Of a DNA stretch of 45,517 nucleotides, positions 25,699 to 35,132 are shown piece by piece (positions within the stretch are counted from its first letter, which is position 1; each line of letters begins with the position of its first letter). The translations under genes were made by a program, and so were the position numbers. The notes below the pieces were generated by a model, which saw nothing but the letters and a program-made list of their open reading frames with translations, was not told the DNA's origin and ran no database searches. The DNA comes from JAFGPJ01 sp964439135 (lineage in GTDB: Bacteria; Planctomycetota; Phycisphaerae; Sedimentisphaerales; Anaerobacaceae), in assembly GCA_964439135.1 (NCBI GenBank), contig CAYTNN010000006.1:1-45517 (forward strand), given 5' to 3'.

Positions 25699-26901
25699 CT
25701 ATACGAGAAGGAGAATTATCACAACCAGGGCAAAAACGACTCCTGCGACTCGCAAAGACCACACATAGTAGCCTTTCGTAGCAGCATTGAGAAAAACGTA
25801 GACTACAGTTATCAGTACAATGAGCCCGAAAATGGAAAAGAACATTCTCGCAAAGCCTGTTTTCCTGGCTAATGCAATAACCGCTTTTCGCTGGGCCAGA
25901 TTTTTAAGTTTCTCACTGGAAGCATCTACCAGCAGCGCCTGTCTCCAAATCTTTCCGGCTGTACCTTCGAAACTCTGCACAAATCGATCCAGGATGAAAT
26001 TTCCTTCGAGGATGTCGGTAGAATTCACCGGCTTTGCGAAAGAAACCGGAACTCCGGATCTTCGCAGCGGAGCATGGCCAAGCATATCAGCAACCAGGGA
26101 GCATGCATTTTGGACGGCCTGTTGATTGGCTTCGGCTTTGGTCATGCAGCTCTCTGCCGATTTGGCGATTATAAATCGACTGTTCGGCCTGGTATTCAGG
26201 AAGCTGGATAAATCCTCGATCCAGGGTTTGTCGATAAACTCGGCTTTCACACTTGCCTGCTTGTCTCCGGCAAGAACGCTTGCCTGGATTGTACCGCTGG
26301 TCATCTCGTTCTCAGATCCGCTCGTCCACGGGGCTGCATGGCTCTGCACCTTTACGATATCTATGCGAATCCCGACTTCGTCAGGCTGCACAGCTACAGT
26401 TTCGGGAGCGATAGTCCAGTTAGCATCAGGAAACGTTTTGGCGATTGCTCTTCCAAACTCCTCGATGAGCCCGCGGTCGTGAGCACCCTGGAACAGAATG
26501 ATACCGCTCGGTGAAGCCCCACCAAAGACCTGCCGGACGGGTTTGGCAATATGCAGGCCGAGCGAACGGACGGCGGAGAGTTTGGATGGATATACATTCG
26601 CTTCGAATTCATCTTCGATTCCCGGCAGCCAAATGGCGGCAGTGGCGTGTTCGGATTGAATTGAGTGCGGTTCAGAGTACAACACCTGCTCGCTGATAGG
26701 TACGGTCTGCCGGTGTGAGATACCCAAAAAGACCCCCGCAAGCAACGGGAGAAATAACAGAGCTGTGATTACTGCAATCCAGGGTCGTTTAGAGCAGAGT
26801 TTGATTGAAAGGACTATCACACCAATCACGGCTAATAAAAGCAGAATCATCGCCGGGAGCATTATGAATATCCTGGGTATCATATGTATCATAAGTATCA
26901 T
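25699..26901 (-). CDS. Four-TM membrane protein of the kinase operon, unknown family
   Basis: The frame is open to 26961, but ATG 26899-26901 overlaps the kinase stop (TGATG) and has AAGGAG eight bases ahead, so I place the start there (400 aa). Two N-terminal membrane segments (about 10-33 and 40-61) and two C-terminal ones (about 345-368 and 377-400) bracket a 280-residue extracytoplasmic or cytoplasmic domain with KLSAVRSLGLHIAKPVRQVFGG and IILFQGAHDRGLIEEFGRAI. I do not recognise the domain. Its tight coupling to the kinase suggests a partner, possibly a sensor or target. Confidence 0.75.
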   Translation of the reverse strand: MILMIHMIPRIFIMLPAMILLLLAVIGVIVLSIKLCSKRPWIAVITALLFLPLLAGVFLGISHRQTVPISEQVLYSEPHSIQSEHATAAIWLPGIEDEFEANVYPSKLSAVRSLGLHIAKPVRQVFGGASPSGIILFQGAHDRGLIEEFGRAIAKTFPDANWTIAPETVAVQPDEVGIRIDIVKVQSHAAPWTSGSENEMTSGTIQASVLAGDKQASVKAEFIDKPWIEDLSSFLNTRPNSRFIIAKSAESCMTKAEANQQAVQNACSLVADMLGHAPLRRSGVPVSFAKPVNSTDILEGNFILDRFVQSFEGTAGKIWRQALLVDASSEKLKNLAQRKAVIALARKTGFARMFFSIFGLIVLITVVYVFLNAATKGYYVWSLRVAGVVFALVVIILLLV

Positions 26902-29900
26902 CAGATTACTCCTTGATAATGTGCTGGAGTTAATATCATTTGTCTGCTGCGGGCAGGCCACGCCAGTACTACAACTGACAACAGGAAGAGAACTCCGGCA
27001 GAGGCTGCTTTCTCATTGTGAGTAGATGTGAGCAGTTTGTCGAAGGCGGGCCCGATCTGCTGAGAATTGAGCATGTTGACAACTTCCTGGTAGTAGGAAC
27101 CGGACATCGCATCCGAGAAGACAAGAAGCACGCAAAAGAACGCCATGAGCCCCAATATGGCACGGAGCATGTGACGTACACCAAGATGACGCCGGCTGAT
27201 GATGATAAATACGCCGGCAAGCAACAGTAAAATCACAACCACAATAGTGCCCATGCGCATTACCAGTTCGGGCCAGTCCGAATAACCGAAGAACTGCTCT
27301 ATCTGTGCAGAAACTTGTGCATCGGGCCAGCCGGCAGCCACATAGTAGGGAATTTGCAATCCCACAGCCAAACCCGCTACGATTGCCGCGAAGGTCAGAA
27401 TGAAGCCGACTCCTGAAAATAGAAAGGCAAGCGGATGAAACGGCTCATAAATGACCGTCGTGGTTGGAGCAGAAGGAGCGACCCTCGCCGGGGATTCCTC
27501 TGCTGCCGGTGCCTGCACTGCCTCTGCCCGCTGCTGTTCTACCGCGGCTACATCCAGCCCGGGAGCCCGGACCTTACCGGCAACCTGGGCATCTGGAGTT
27601 TTGATCTTTAACTCTTCGCTATCATGCCAGATCACTAACGGCAAACCATAACGGTCCTTGAAGCTACCCACAATAATCATAACCACATCTATGAGTTGAC
27701 CAACTCCAAAAATTCCGGCCGTCAAAAACCAGATTATACCGGTTACGATCTTTCCGACGTAGAATCGTTGCAGGCCGCAGATTCCAAATAAGCTCCCTGC
27801 CGACAGCAATAACGCCCAGAGGCGTTTGAATGATGAGACACCGGCAGGTGCCTTTTGACTCGATACAGCAGGCTGCTTTGATGGGGCTGCCGAAATCCTG
27901 TCAGGTTTGGATACACCGCCGACAAACAAGCTGGCCGGCAGGATGGCAACTATAAAAAATGCAATGGCGGGAAAAATTATCAGCATTAGAAGCAATAAGA
28001 ACTCCCCATTATTCAAATTAACCAAACCCATACAGATAGACGAAGCAACCACGGTGAGCAGGCAGATTAAAAGTATTGCCGGCTTAATAATATAGCGATA
28101 CCAGCCGTTAAATTTGCAGCGGAAAATCCCGACGAAGCAGAACAACGATAGTATGAGGCTATCTACTCCTGAGGCAATGCCAAGTGCAAATTGATCATCG
28201 TTTTGTCCCATCGCCCCCCATATCACGAGAAACAGACCGATACCCAGAGTCATGAAGAAGCCAACCAGCCAGAAAACGCGTACAAACGGCGGCACCGGGC
28301 GGCTGGCAATTTTACCGCTGTCAAGCTGCGTTTCTTTCTTTTTCTGTTGGGCTTTTCTGGCCTGCATTTTGGCCGCCTGCACAGATTGTGCCGCACTGCC
28401 AAATGTGCTGTACGCCTGAATTACCAGAGATGTCCCGGCCAAAACCGCGGCGATCATAATGGCATCCTGCCCGAATATTGCGGCGCTTATAGCACCCAGC
28501 AAACCAATCCATACGGCCGAGCCGAGCGAAAGGCGCTTGGATCGCTGCGGTGAGCTGATACGGCGCCAATCCACGAGTAACATGGGTATCGCCAGCGACA
28601 ACCACAGCTTCATTCCATGGGAAGACATTCTTCCCATGACCGAGAAGTGGCCCGCCATGCCAATAAATCCGGCCACAATCGAAGACAACATCGCCGCTAA
28701 ACCGCACGTGACTAACCTGGGTATCCACTGTGACTCAGGCTCTATATTTACGAACCAACGCCGGTGGGAAAAAAGAATTGTCTTGGAACAGACCGCAATC
28801 ATCACGAATACCGCAATCGCTATTGGGACAAACCCGCGACTCTGCGGTCCATGCAGCAGACTGGCTCCAATAGCAATAAAAGCCATAGTCATAAAAGCAA
28901 GCGTACGCCGCTGGTGAGGATCGACAGAATCGGTAATCCCCGGGATATGCACCTTCTTGCCCAACAGCTTATCAGCCTCGGCATCGACCCTGCCGGCAAC
29001 CTTTTGACCCATAGCATCGGCCTGCCGGGCAAAACGCTGGGCCGTATCAGCCAGGTCTCTGCCCACATCTCTGGTCGGCTCGGCGGCCACCTCGGCTTTG
29101 GGTCTTTCGACACGCGGTTGCTCGACGATATTCGCTTTGGCGGCGACTCGCTCGGCAACGACCGAAAGTTCGTCCGGCGAGAAATGAGATACGCTGTTGC
29201 GGATATTCTCCGAGCCGAAGAGGTCCTCGACCATCTCCTGGACGGTCTGGTAGCGGTCGGCGGGATCTTTGGCCAGGGCTTTTTTGATGACGTGAGCAAA
29301 CGGCTCCTCAATATTGTTAACTTCGGGCGTGAGAGTCATGTGCTTCATCAGTATCTCGGCGGGGCTGGAGCCCATGAAGGGAACATCTCCGGTCAACATC
29401 TCGTAGAGCAGCACGCCAAGTGCGTAAATGTCTATACTGCGGTTATAGCTGCCGGCACCGATTTCCGGCGCCATGTAGTGAACGGTTCCGACGGTAATCG
29501 TATGCCCGCTGTGACGAGACGCGCTGATGGATTTGGCGAGGCCATAGTCACCGACCTTCACGTAGCCGTTTTCATAGAATATGTTGCTGGGCTTCAGGTC
29601 ACGATGGACGATGCCGCACTCATGCAGGTAGGACAGGCTCTTGGCGATTTCACGCAGGAAGAACGCTGCTTTTTGCACCCCGAGGCCGTGGGGTGATTCC
29701 GTAAGCAGATCGCGAAGCGAAGGACCCGAGACATACTCCATAATAACGAAAGGCTCGTTCCTGTCGTTGTGCTTGACGTCAAAGATCGTAACCAGATGGG
29801 GGCTCTTGAGATTCATGCACTGGCTGATGCCTCTGAGCTCTATCTGCTCGTAGTTCTGGACCGCCTTGATGGCCACTTCCCGGCCGCTGTCGCTGACAGC

Positions 29901-29996
29901 ATAGTACACCTCGCCGAATCCGCCGCGTCCTGCTGCCCTCTCGATTGTGAATCCTTCGAGGGGTCGATCACCGTGTTGGTATTGATACTTTTGCAT
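26901..29996 (-). CDS. Giant Ser/Thr protein kinase with polytopic membrane part and TM2 domain
   Basis: The 1031-residue protein has an N-terminal Hanks-type kinase at 15-262: glycine loop GRGGFGEVY (23-31), K44 in AIKAV, HRDLKPSN (131-138, catalytic D133), DYG (150-152, in place of DFG) and GTVHYMAPE (170-178), so it should be active. A Pro/Ala/Glu-rich linker leads to several membrane helices (about 370-720). A TM2 domain follows at about 725-775 (CGLQRFYVGK ... GVGQLIDVV), then an Ala/Glu-rich spacer and four more hydrophobic segments to the end. Start has GGAAG nearby. It lies 44 bp after the FHA-like gene and overlaps the next gene by one base. Likely the signal-sensing kinase of the operon. 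Confidence 0.92.
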   Translation of the reverse strand: MQKYQYQHGDRPLEGFTIERAAGRGGFGEVYYAVSDSGREVAIKAVQNYEQIELRGISQCMNLKSPHLVTIFDVKHNDRNEPFVIMEYVSGPSLRDLLTESPHGLGVQKAAFFLREIAKSLSYLHECGIVHRDLKPSNIFYENGYVKVGDYGLAKSISASRHSGHTITVGTVHYMAPEIGAGSYNRSIDIYALGVLLYEMLTGDVPFMGSSPAEILMKHMTLTPEVNNIEEPFAHVIKKALAKDPADRYQTVQEMVEDLFGSENIRNSVSHFSPDELSVVAERVAAKANIVEQPRVERPKAEVAAEPTRDVGRDLADTAQRFARQADAMGQKVAGRVDAEADKLLGKKVHIPGITDSVDPHQRRTLAFMTMAFIAIGASLLHGPQSRGFVPIAIAVFVMIAVCSKTILFSHRRWFVNIEPESQWIPRLVTCGLAAMLSSIVAGFIGMAGHFSVMGRMSSHGMKLWLSLAIPMLLVDWRRISSPQRSKRLSLGSAVWIGLLGAISAAIFGQDAIMIAAVLAGTSLVIQAYSTFGSAAQSVQAAKMQARKAQQKKKETQLDSGKIASRPVPPFVRVFWLVGFFMTLGIGLFLVIWGAMGQNDDQFALGIASGVDSLILSLFCFVGIFRCKFNGWYRYIIKPAILLICLLTVVASSICMGLVNLNNGEFLLLLMLIIFPAIAFFIVAILPASLFVGGVSKPDRISAAPSKQPAVSSQKAPAGVSSFKRLWALLLSAGSLFGICGLQRFYVGKIVTGIIWFLTAGIFGVGQLIDVVMIIVGSFKDRYGLPLVIWHDSEELKIKTPDAQVAGKVRAPGLDVAAVEQQRAEAVQAPAAEESPARVAPSAPTTTVIYEPFHPLAFLFSGVGFILTFAAIVAGLAVGLQIPYYVAAGWPDAQVSAQIEQFFGYSDWPELVMRMGTIVVVILLLLAGVFIIISRRHLGVRHMLRAILGLMAFFCVLLVFSDAMSGSYYQEVVNMLNSQQIGPAFDKLLTSTHNEKAASAGVLFLLSVVVLAWPARSRQMILTPAHYQGVI

Positions 29997-30040
29997 TAGT
30001 CTTCCGCCGTACTATGCCCCCCGTTTTTCGTACATTAAAC

Positions 30041-31636
30041 TTACTCCTTGAGTTCCGTTAAGACCAGCGAAATCTGCCCTATTCTTATCTGCTTGTTGAC
30101 AGGCAGACCGGCCGTCGGGCTGACTTGCTTCTCGTCAACCAGTATCTTATCTTTAGCCCTGCAAAGCAACCGTCCATTTTGTGTAAATAGAGCAATCGTC
30201 TCATCAAGAGATTCAGCAAGGACATGGCTGCCTTCGGTTGGTCCGATCAGAATATCACGATCCATGAGAATGATCCGGCGAATGTCCGCCCGGCCTAATC
30301 GCGCAGATGGAAGACTCAGAGTCGCGGTTGTGCTCGCCGGATTAGGAATATTGAACTTCATCCCGCACCTCGGCGACAAATTGATACGGTCCGCGTCAAC
30401 AAGCAGCTTATTGGTCGTCGTCACGTCGTTCACCCGGACGGGACTGGACGACCTGATGAAATAATCATCTTCCGACCGCTCGATTGTTACCGCCGGCAGG
30501 TTCGGATCCACCATCAAACCCACGGTCGGCCGGGCCGAAGAGCTGACAGGCCCCACCGTGATACTCGCATCCCGAAGAACGTAGAAGCTGCCGACTCCAT
30601 CTATTTGCAGCACAAACTTTGACGGGAGCGACGATTCGGCCCGATTGTCCGAGCCTCTATCTTTTGGTATTGCCCGCAGTTGTTCCTCGCTGACGCTCTG
30701 AGCTTCGTTATCCGTCTGTATTCTGTCTTCCATATCCTGTCTTCTCGCGATATCTAATCCAAGAGGACTTGCCGCCAATTCATCGAGCAGCTCGGCAGCC
30801 TGCCGGCTCTGCTCGGTAACCATACCCAGCCACTGCGCCGAGGGGCAGGTCAATTTGACCTTGCGAAGCAGATTAACCGCCTCACGCGGCCGACCCGCTG
30901 CGACAAACTCGGCCGCCTTACTACACTGGCCCAGTGCCGTTCCCAGCTCGGATATTTCGCTGCATCCATCGGCAATGGGAGAAACTTTCTGCCACACCGA
31001 ATGAGCCAGATCGAGCCGGCCGCTGTCAAAGTTCTCTTTGATCTGCCTGGCCGCCAGCGATCTGAGCTTGGAGATCAGCTCGACTACTTGTTCGTTTTGA
31101 CTGCCGGCGGCCCCCGTCTTGAGAACGAAATCAATGGCCGCATCCAGATCATTCCGCAGCAACGCTTTTTCCGCCTTTGTGATTGCTTCGCTGGTATGCA
31201 ACCGTTCAATAGCCGCCTGCTGCAAAACGATACCCGCCTGACCGTCTTCATTGTCGGCGTCTTTCAAAATTTCTTCGCCGGCCGAAATCCAGCCGTCCTG
31301 GATATGCTGTCTTGCCTGGGCAACCTTGAACGAACGATGCCGGCCTCTAAGCCGTCTTTGCTCCATCTCGCTGCAGATTGCCGAACGCAGCTTCGCCACG
31401 TCTGCCGTGTTGCCGGCCAGTTTCTCCGCTTTGTTGCAATCGGCCAGGGCAAGTTGTATCCGCTCCGCTTCAAGATTCTCCTGGCCGCGTTTTGCAAAGG
31501 CAACGGCGAGCCGACCGATGAGCTTTTGACCGCGACGATGCTCCCTGATGTCTTTTGACTGGACAAGGTCAAATGCTTCATCCAATCGGCCATCAGCAAT
31601 CGCACTTGCAGCTTGTTTTAGTCGTAGAATCAGCAC
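30041..31636 (-). CDS. Helical-repeat protein with two FHA-like domains
   Basis: The frame opens at GTG 31663, but GTG 31636 has GGGAG seven bases upstream and is preferred (531 aa). The first 300 residues are helical repeats of TPR-like character (AIADGRLDEAFDLV, LALADCNKAEKLAG). After a linker come two FHA-like beta sandwiches, about residues 340-435 (FYVLRDASITVGP ... DYFIRSSSPVRVND) and 445-531 (IILMDRDILIGP ... KILVDEKQVS ... IRIGQISLVL). The usual phospho-Thr-binding Ser and His and the NGTxVN turn are not evident, so phosphopeptide binding is uncertain. No signal peptide. Sits directly before the kinase gene; a scaffold or substrate role is inferred. Confidence 0.78.
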   Translation of the reverse strand: MLILRLKQAASAIADGRLDEAFDLVQSKDIREHRRGQKLIGRLAVAFAKRGQENLEAERIQLALADCNKAEKLAGNTADVAKLRSAICSEMEQRRLRGRHRSFKVAQARQHIQDGWISAGEEILKDADNEDGQAGIVLQQAAIERLHTSEAITKAEKALLRNDLDAAIDFVLKTGAAGSQNEQVVELISKLRSLAARQIKENFDSGRLDLAHSVWQKVSPIADGCSEISELGTALGQCSKAAEFVAAGRPREAVNLLRKVKLTCPSAQWLGMVTEQSRQAAELLDELAASPLGLDIARRQDMEDRIQTDNEAQSVSEEQLRAIPKDRGSDNRAESSLPSKFVLQIDGVGSFYVLRDASITVGPVSSSARPTVGLMVDPNLPAVTIERSEDDYFIRSSSPVRVNDVTTTNKLLVDADRINLSPRCGMKFNIPNPASTTATLSLPSARLGRADIRRIILMDRDILIGPTEGSHVLAESLDETIALFTQNGRLLCRAKDKILVDEKQVSPTAGLPVNKQIRIGQISLVLTELKE

Positions 31637-31704
31637 TGTAATACTCCCGGCATTCACTGGCACGACAATAGAAGGTATATCGGCCTATTTTACAAAGTTT
31701 CGTT

Positions 31705-32550
31705 TCAGTTTTCCAGTAGTTGTTCAGGTTGTTGCGTCTGAGTGGCGGTACTTGCCAGTTTTGTATGTTGATCTCTGGTCTGGAAATAGTCGTCCACCTG
31801 TGTCAATAAATCTTCTTCGACGACTGCATCGACAGGAATTGCCTGAACGAACTGGCTCTCGTGGGCCAATATACGCTCGGCAACATCAAGACGTTTTTTG
31901 ATCTGAGTGATGAGTTTTTCCGTCTGTGCGAGCTTGCTGTTGTCCACCTGGATATTCGATCCGACCGACGCTGCTTTGACAAGTCTATGCTGGCTTGCAA
32001 GCGACTCGATCTTATCCTGGAGCATTCTCTTACGGCTGCGGGTTTGCTCCAGCACCTGCATCGCTGCGTGCAGGGAGTTCTGACGGCTGACAAGGAGTCG
32101 TTTCTTGCTGGCAAAGATCAGTTCGCTCTCTTTGAATCGCTCGAATCGGTTCGCCAGGTCTTCCTTGACATAGCTGCGAGGATATTCTCTGCCGGCGAAG
32201 CAATATTGGGCTTTTGGCTCTGCAAGGGCGCCGCGCAGCTTTGCGATCCGCAGCTCCTCTTCCTTCATAGAGTCCCCGCTCCTGGCGATATCGACATTCA
32301 GTGCCGCCACTTCCACTTCTTCCTGGGCAATCAGCCGGACGTTTGCGTGCATCTCGGGAATGATCTCTTCCAGGAGATCGCGGGCGCGCCTCAGCTCGAA
32401 TTCGATAGGAACCGAGTCTTTTACCACGGTCCGCACCGATTTGGCCGAGCTGCGAACGTAGCTGACAACGTCTTTGCCGAAGAGCATACCTCCGACAAGT
32501 GAAACGCCTGCCACAACAATCACGCTTCTTTTTAACCATTTCATAATCAT
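31705..32550 (-). CDS. Membrane-anchored coiled-coil protein, first gene of kinase operon
   Basis: The 281-residue protein has one N-terminal membrane segment (about 8-26, SVIVVAGVSLVGGMLFG), then a long heptad-rich helical region (about 45-240) with Glu/Arg/Leu patterns such as EFELRRARDLLEEIIPEM and EEVEVAALNVDIARS. The architecture resembles PspA-like or cell-envelope coiled-coil proteins, but I do not assign it to a family; similar proteins accompany ECF/kinase loci in planctomycetes (recalled, not checked). AAGGAG with 7-base spacing supports ATG 32550. The FHA-like gene follows after about 68 bp. Confidence 0.8.
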   Translation of the reverse strand: MIMKWLKRSVIVVAGVSLVGGMLFGKDVVSYVRSSAKSVRTVVKDSVPIEFELRRARDLLEEIIPEMHANVRLIAQEEVEVAALNVDIARSGDSMKEEELRIAKLRGALAEPKAQYCFAGREYPRSYVKEDLANRFERFKESELIFASKKRLLVSRQNSLHAAMQVLEQTRSRKRMLQDKIESLASQHRLVKAASVGSNIQVDNSKLAQTEKLITQIKKRLDVAERILAHESQFVQAIPVDAVVEEDLLTQVDDYFQTRDQHTKLASTATQTQQPEQLLEN

Positions 32551-33396
32551 TTCATTACTCCTTAATAATATTCACTTTACATTAATTCTTGATTCCGGCC
32601 GCCATCGGCCCACATTTGGATTGTCGCTGCTCAACCAGGTTTATTTCAAAAAAAAATAACGTTTCAGACCTAACAATTCTTATATAGCAAGTCCGGCAAA
32701 GCCCGGTTAAATCAGGCAATACCTCGCCCTACCGGAAAAACAGGCAAAGCCCGCCTCCCGCCGAGCGGGAAAATGCCGAAAATGACAAAAAAATTAGTTT
32801 TGGTAACTTAACGACATGCAATCTATATCGATGATATCTTAGTGCAGAAGAAAAACTTTAACTCCCTATAATATAAGTCTTTATGAAAGTTTATTCTTTG
32901 ATGGCCTTGTTGTATCCGAACTCAAATTAACTACCAATCGTATAACTAAATGGATCAGGGGGATCCAGGGATGCGGGCCGAGTTGAATTTTCTCCTGACT
33001 CTACTTCTCGGCCCACTCCTTTTATATTAACATCATCTGCGAATCCGGCTTTCGGGCTTCATAGCAGGAACTCGAATTGTTTTTACTCCGAAAGACTTAT
33101 TATAGGATTAATAAACTACTATATTCTCTCGCTTTCTGCTCTGCGGCAACGTGTTCGCATCCAGACACTGGTATCCTCGGTCCTGCATACATGAGCATGT
33201 GGGACGATCCGAATAAGCACATTCCAATAAGTCCCGTCTACACAGCTCAATGCCAAAAAACACTAAAATATATCTATATTATCGGCAAAAGATTTGCTTT
33301 AAATCAAACTTGTTTTATAGCCGATGTAATATCTGGAAAAAAGTGTTTGGCAAATTTTCAATAATTTCAACAGAAAAGAAAAGGAGTAGCGAGATA
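32551..33396. other. Long intergenic region, inverted repeats, no gene called
   Basis: This region between divergent units should contain the kinase-operon promoter. It has a GC-rich palindromic patch near 32745-32770 (CCCGCC and GCGGGAA), a TATAAT at 32867-32872 without a matching -35, and a palindrome at 32975-33014. A 95-codon frame at 33077-33364 has no ribosome site or family and is not called. Confidence 0.5.
32975..33014. terminator. Palindrome, possible terminator
   Basis: GGGCCGAG (32975-32982) and CTCGGCCC (33007-33014) are perfect inverted arms around a 24-base loop, followed by ACTCCTTTTATATT on the plus strand. The T-tract is short and there is no plus-strand gene just upstream, so the terminator role is uncertain. 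Confidence 0.35.
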
Positions 33397-33864
33397 ATGA
33401 AACAGAAGCTGATTCTCATGTGCGTAATAGCGTTGGGTTTTTCGTTTACCCTGACAAGTTGCTGCAGAGTTGAGATGACAAGCCTGAAAACCGCTCTTCA
33501 AAACACTGAGAGTGAGAGAGACGGCTTCAAGACGAGATTGGACACCGTAACGCGGACCCGTGACCAGTTGCAGGATCAGGTCGATGAACTCACGAAACGG
33601 CTCGTCAAACTTAACAGCTCGCGCGACCAGTTACAGGAACAGGTCGATGAACTCACCGAGTCCCGCGATGCGCTGCAGATGCAAGCTGACGAACTCACCC
33701 AGTCCCGCGACGCGGCTGTAATCGATGCACGGAAAGCTCAGGAAAAAACTGACATGCTTACAGCTCAGTTGCAGGCCGAGACCGGAAAGGTCGACGAGCT
33801 GCAGGACCAACTGAAGCAGATTCAAGCAGACATCACAGAACTCCAGAAAAAGCTCAACTTGTGA
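33397..33864 (+). CDS. Coiled-coil lipoprotein 1 with 14-residue repeats
   Basis: ATG 33397 (AAGGAG at 33381-33386) gives 155 residues. The lipobox LTSC places the acylated Cys at 22. The mature chain is one long coiled coil built on 14-residue (two-heptad) units of the form SRDQLQEQVDELTE (about residues 55-110), ending with QLKQIQADITELQKKL. This resembles Lpp/OmpA-linker type envelope spacers in architecture only. It pairs with a close paralog at 34344, and a strong hairpin terminator follows at 33943. A longer frame upstream to 33250 is not supported. Confidence 0.82.
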   Translation: MKQKLILMCVIALGFSFTLTSCCRVEMTSLKTALQNTESERDGFKTRLDTVTRTRDQLQDQVDELTKRLVKLNSSRDQLQEQVDELTESRDALQMQADELTQSRDAAVIDARKAQEKTDMLTAQLQAETGKVDELQDQLKQIQADITELQKKLNL

Positions 33865-33942
33865 TAAAACCGGCCAAGAATCCTGTTATCAGAATGCAAG
33901 CGTGATAACGGCTGTGAGCACGACAGTTTACAACCATCTTAT

Positions 33943-33990
33943 GCCCCTGCTCTCTCGTGCATATGGATAACGCTGAAGCAGGGGCTCTTT
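33943..33990 (+). terminator. Rho-independent terminator after lipoprotein 1
   Basis: GCCCCTGCT (33943-33951) pairs perfectly with AGCAGGGGC (33977-33985), followed by TCTTTT. It ends the first lipoprotein transcript, so the second lipoprotein is transcribed from its own promoter. Confidence 0.75.
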
Positions 33991-34151
33991 TGCATTTCCC
34001 AGCCAAAATATCTCAACAAAACCATCAACATTTGATGGCTGACAACGGTCGTAGTGTCCGAAAATAATAGGATAAGGTGGCTTCTCGACATAAGTGTTGG
34101 GCTTTTTGTTGTTTTTTTCGCGACATCACCTGTTGAACATACCGAAAATTG

Positions 34152-34180
34152 TTGAAATTGAGATCGAATTATGTTATAAT
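34152..34180 (+). promoter_or_regulatory. Sigma70-type promoter for lipoprotein 2
   Basis: TTGAAA at 34152-34157 and TATAAT at 34175-34180 are separated by 17 bp. Transcription would start near 34187, leaving a leader of about 155 bases before ATG 34344. Confidence 0.7.
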
Positions 34181-34343
34181 GAAGCTTTAAGCATGCAGGG
34201 ATGTTTCAGTGAAGTGTATATAGGAAATCCCATGGTCTACCGAGTAATCGTTATATAATTGCAGTATCGGTAGCACTAAAAAAGTGGTGTGAAGAATCAT
34301 TATTCCTGATCAAGGAAGCTTGTCCTTAGAGAGGAGCGTCGAA

Positions 34344-34835
34344 ATGATAAAAGAGATGCGGATTTTTACATGTGTCACGGCGTTGGGTCTTGCTTTAGCT
34401 CTGGCGGGCTGCAACGGAACCGAGCTGGCAGACCTCAAAGCGGCTTTGGAAAAAACCGAAAGTGAAAGAGATAACCTCCAGACTCAGGTGAATACTGTCA
34501 CGAAGACTCGCGATCTGTTGCAGAAACAGGTCAATGAACTTGCCGACTCGCGCGACCGGTTGGAGCAGCAGGTTACCGAGCTTACCGGCTCACGCGATCA
34601 GTTGCAAAAGCAGGTCAAGGGGCTTACTGCATCCCGTGATGCGCTGCAGAACCAGGCCGATGAACTGACGCTATCACGCGATGCGGCTGTCGTCGAGGCG
34701 AGGAATGCCAAGCAAAGAATCGATGCGCTTGCAACCCAGTTGGACGCTGAGACGAAAAAGGTTAGCGAGCTGCAAAGCCAGTTAAAGCAGGTTCAGACCG
34801 CTATTGCCGAACTCCAGAAGAAATTCACCCTCTAA
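34344..34835 (+). CDS. Coiled-coil lipoprotein 2 with 14-residue repeats
   Basis: The frame is open from 34320, but ATG 34344 has GAGGAG at about 34331-34336 and gives 163 residues with lipobox LAGC (acylated Cys 23). The mature chain has four consecutive 14-residue units (TRDLLQKQVNELAD, SRDRLEQQVTELTG, SRDQLQKQVKGLTA, SRDALQNQADELTL), one more than lipoprotein 1, then the shared tail ending QLKQVQTAIAELQKKF. The two genes are clear tandem duplicates that differ in repeat number. Likely a trimeric or oligomeric coiled coil in the periplasm; the function is unknown. Confidence 0.83.
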   Translation: MIKEMRIFTCVTALGLALALAGCNGTELADLKAALEKTESERDNLQTQVNTVTKTRDLLQKQVNELADSRDRLEQQVTELTGSRDQLQKQVKGLTASRDALQNQADELTLSRDAAVVEARNAKQRIDALATQLDAETKKVSELQSQLKQVQTAIAELQKKFTL

Positions 34836-34920
34836 CGGTCTCAAACGCAGCCAAATAAATCTGACTGTGCCACCTTCGCTTAGTACAGGCTCCTTATACC
34901 GCCGGCGAGTTCAAGGATAA

Positions 34921-34938
34921 TCTTGATGTAAATCAAGA
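34921..34938. promoter_or_regulatory. FNR/CRP-type palindromic site
   Basis: TCTTGAT-GTAA-ATCAAGA contains an exact TTGATNNNNATCAA, the core consensus of FNR/Anr-type regulators. TAGAAT at 34967-34972 could be a -10 about 30 bp downstream. It suggests oxygen- or redox-linked control of the following unit; no regulator gene is in the window. Confidence 0.5.
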
Positions 34939-35102
34939 GATACACGAAGCAAGGACTTTGCGCTCGTAGAATGGACAATCCCCCATTGCACGTATCTTCA
35001 TTCAAAAGGCAAGGGCTGAAGGGCTAACATTCTCTTTCCTACCCGCATTTTACATGCTTAATCACAGACATATCGGCATATCAGCAAAATTTTCGATTTT
35101 GC

Positions 35103-35132
35103 TTGACGTATGGAATAAGCCCATGTTATAAT
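35103..35132 (+). promoter_or_regulatory. Sigma70-type promoter upstream of microprotein
   Basis: TTGACG at 35103-35108 and TATAAT at 35127-35132 are separated by 18 bp. The GTTATAAT context matches that of the lipoprotein 2 promoter. The first good translation start downstream is ATG 35358. Confidence 0.65.

Noticed and set aside
33077..33364. 95-codon plus-strand frame before the first lipoprotein
   Set aside because: No ribosome site, no membrane or family pattern, and it runs into the lipoprotein leader.
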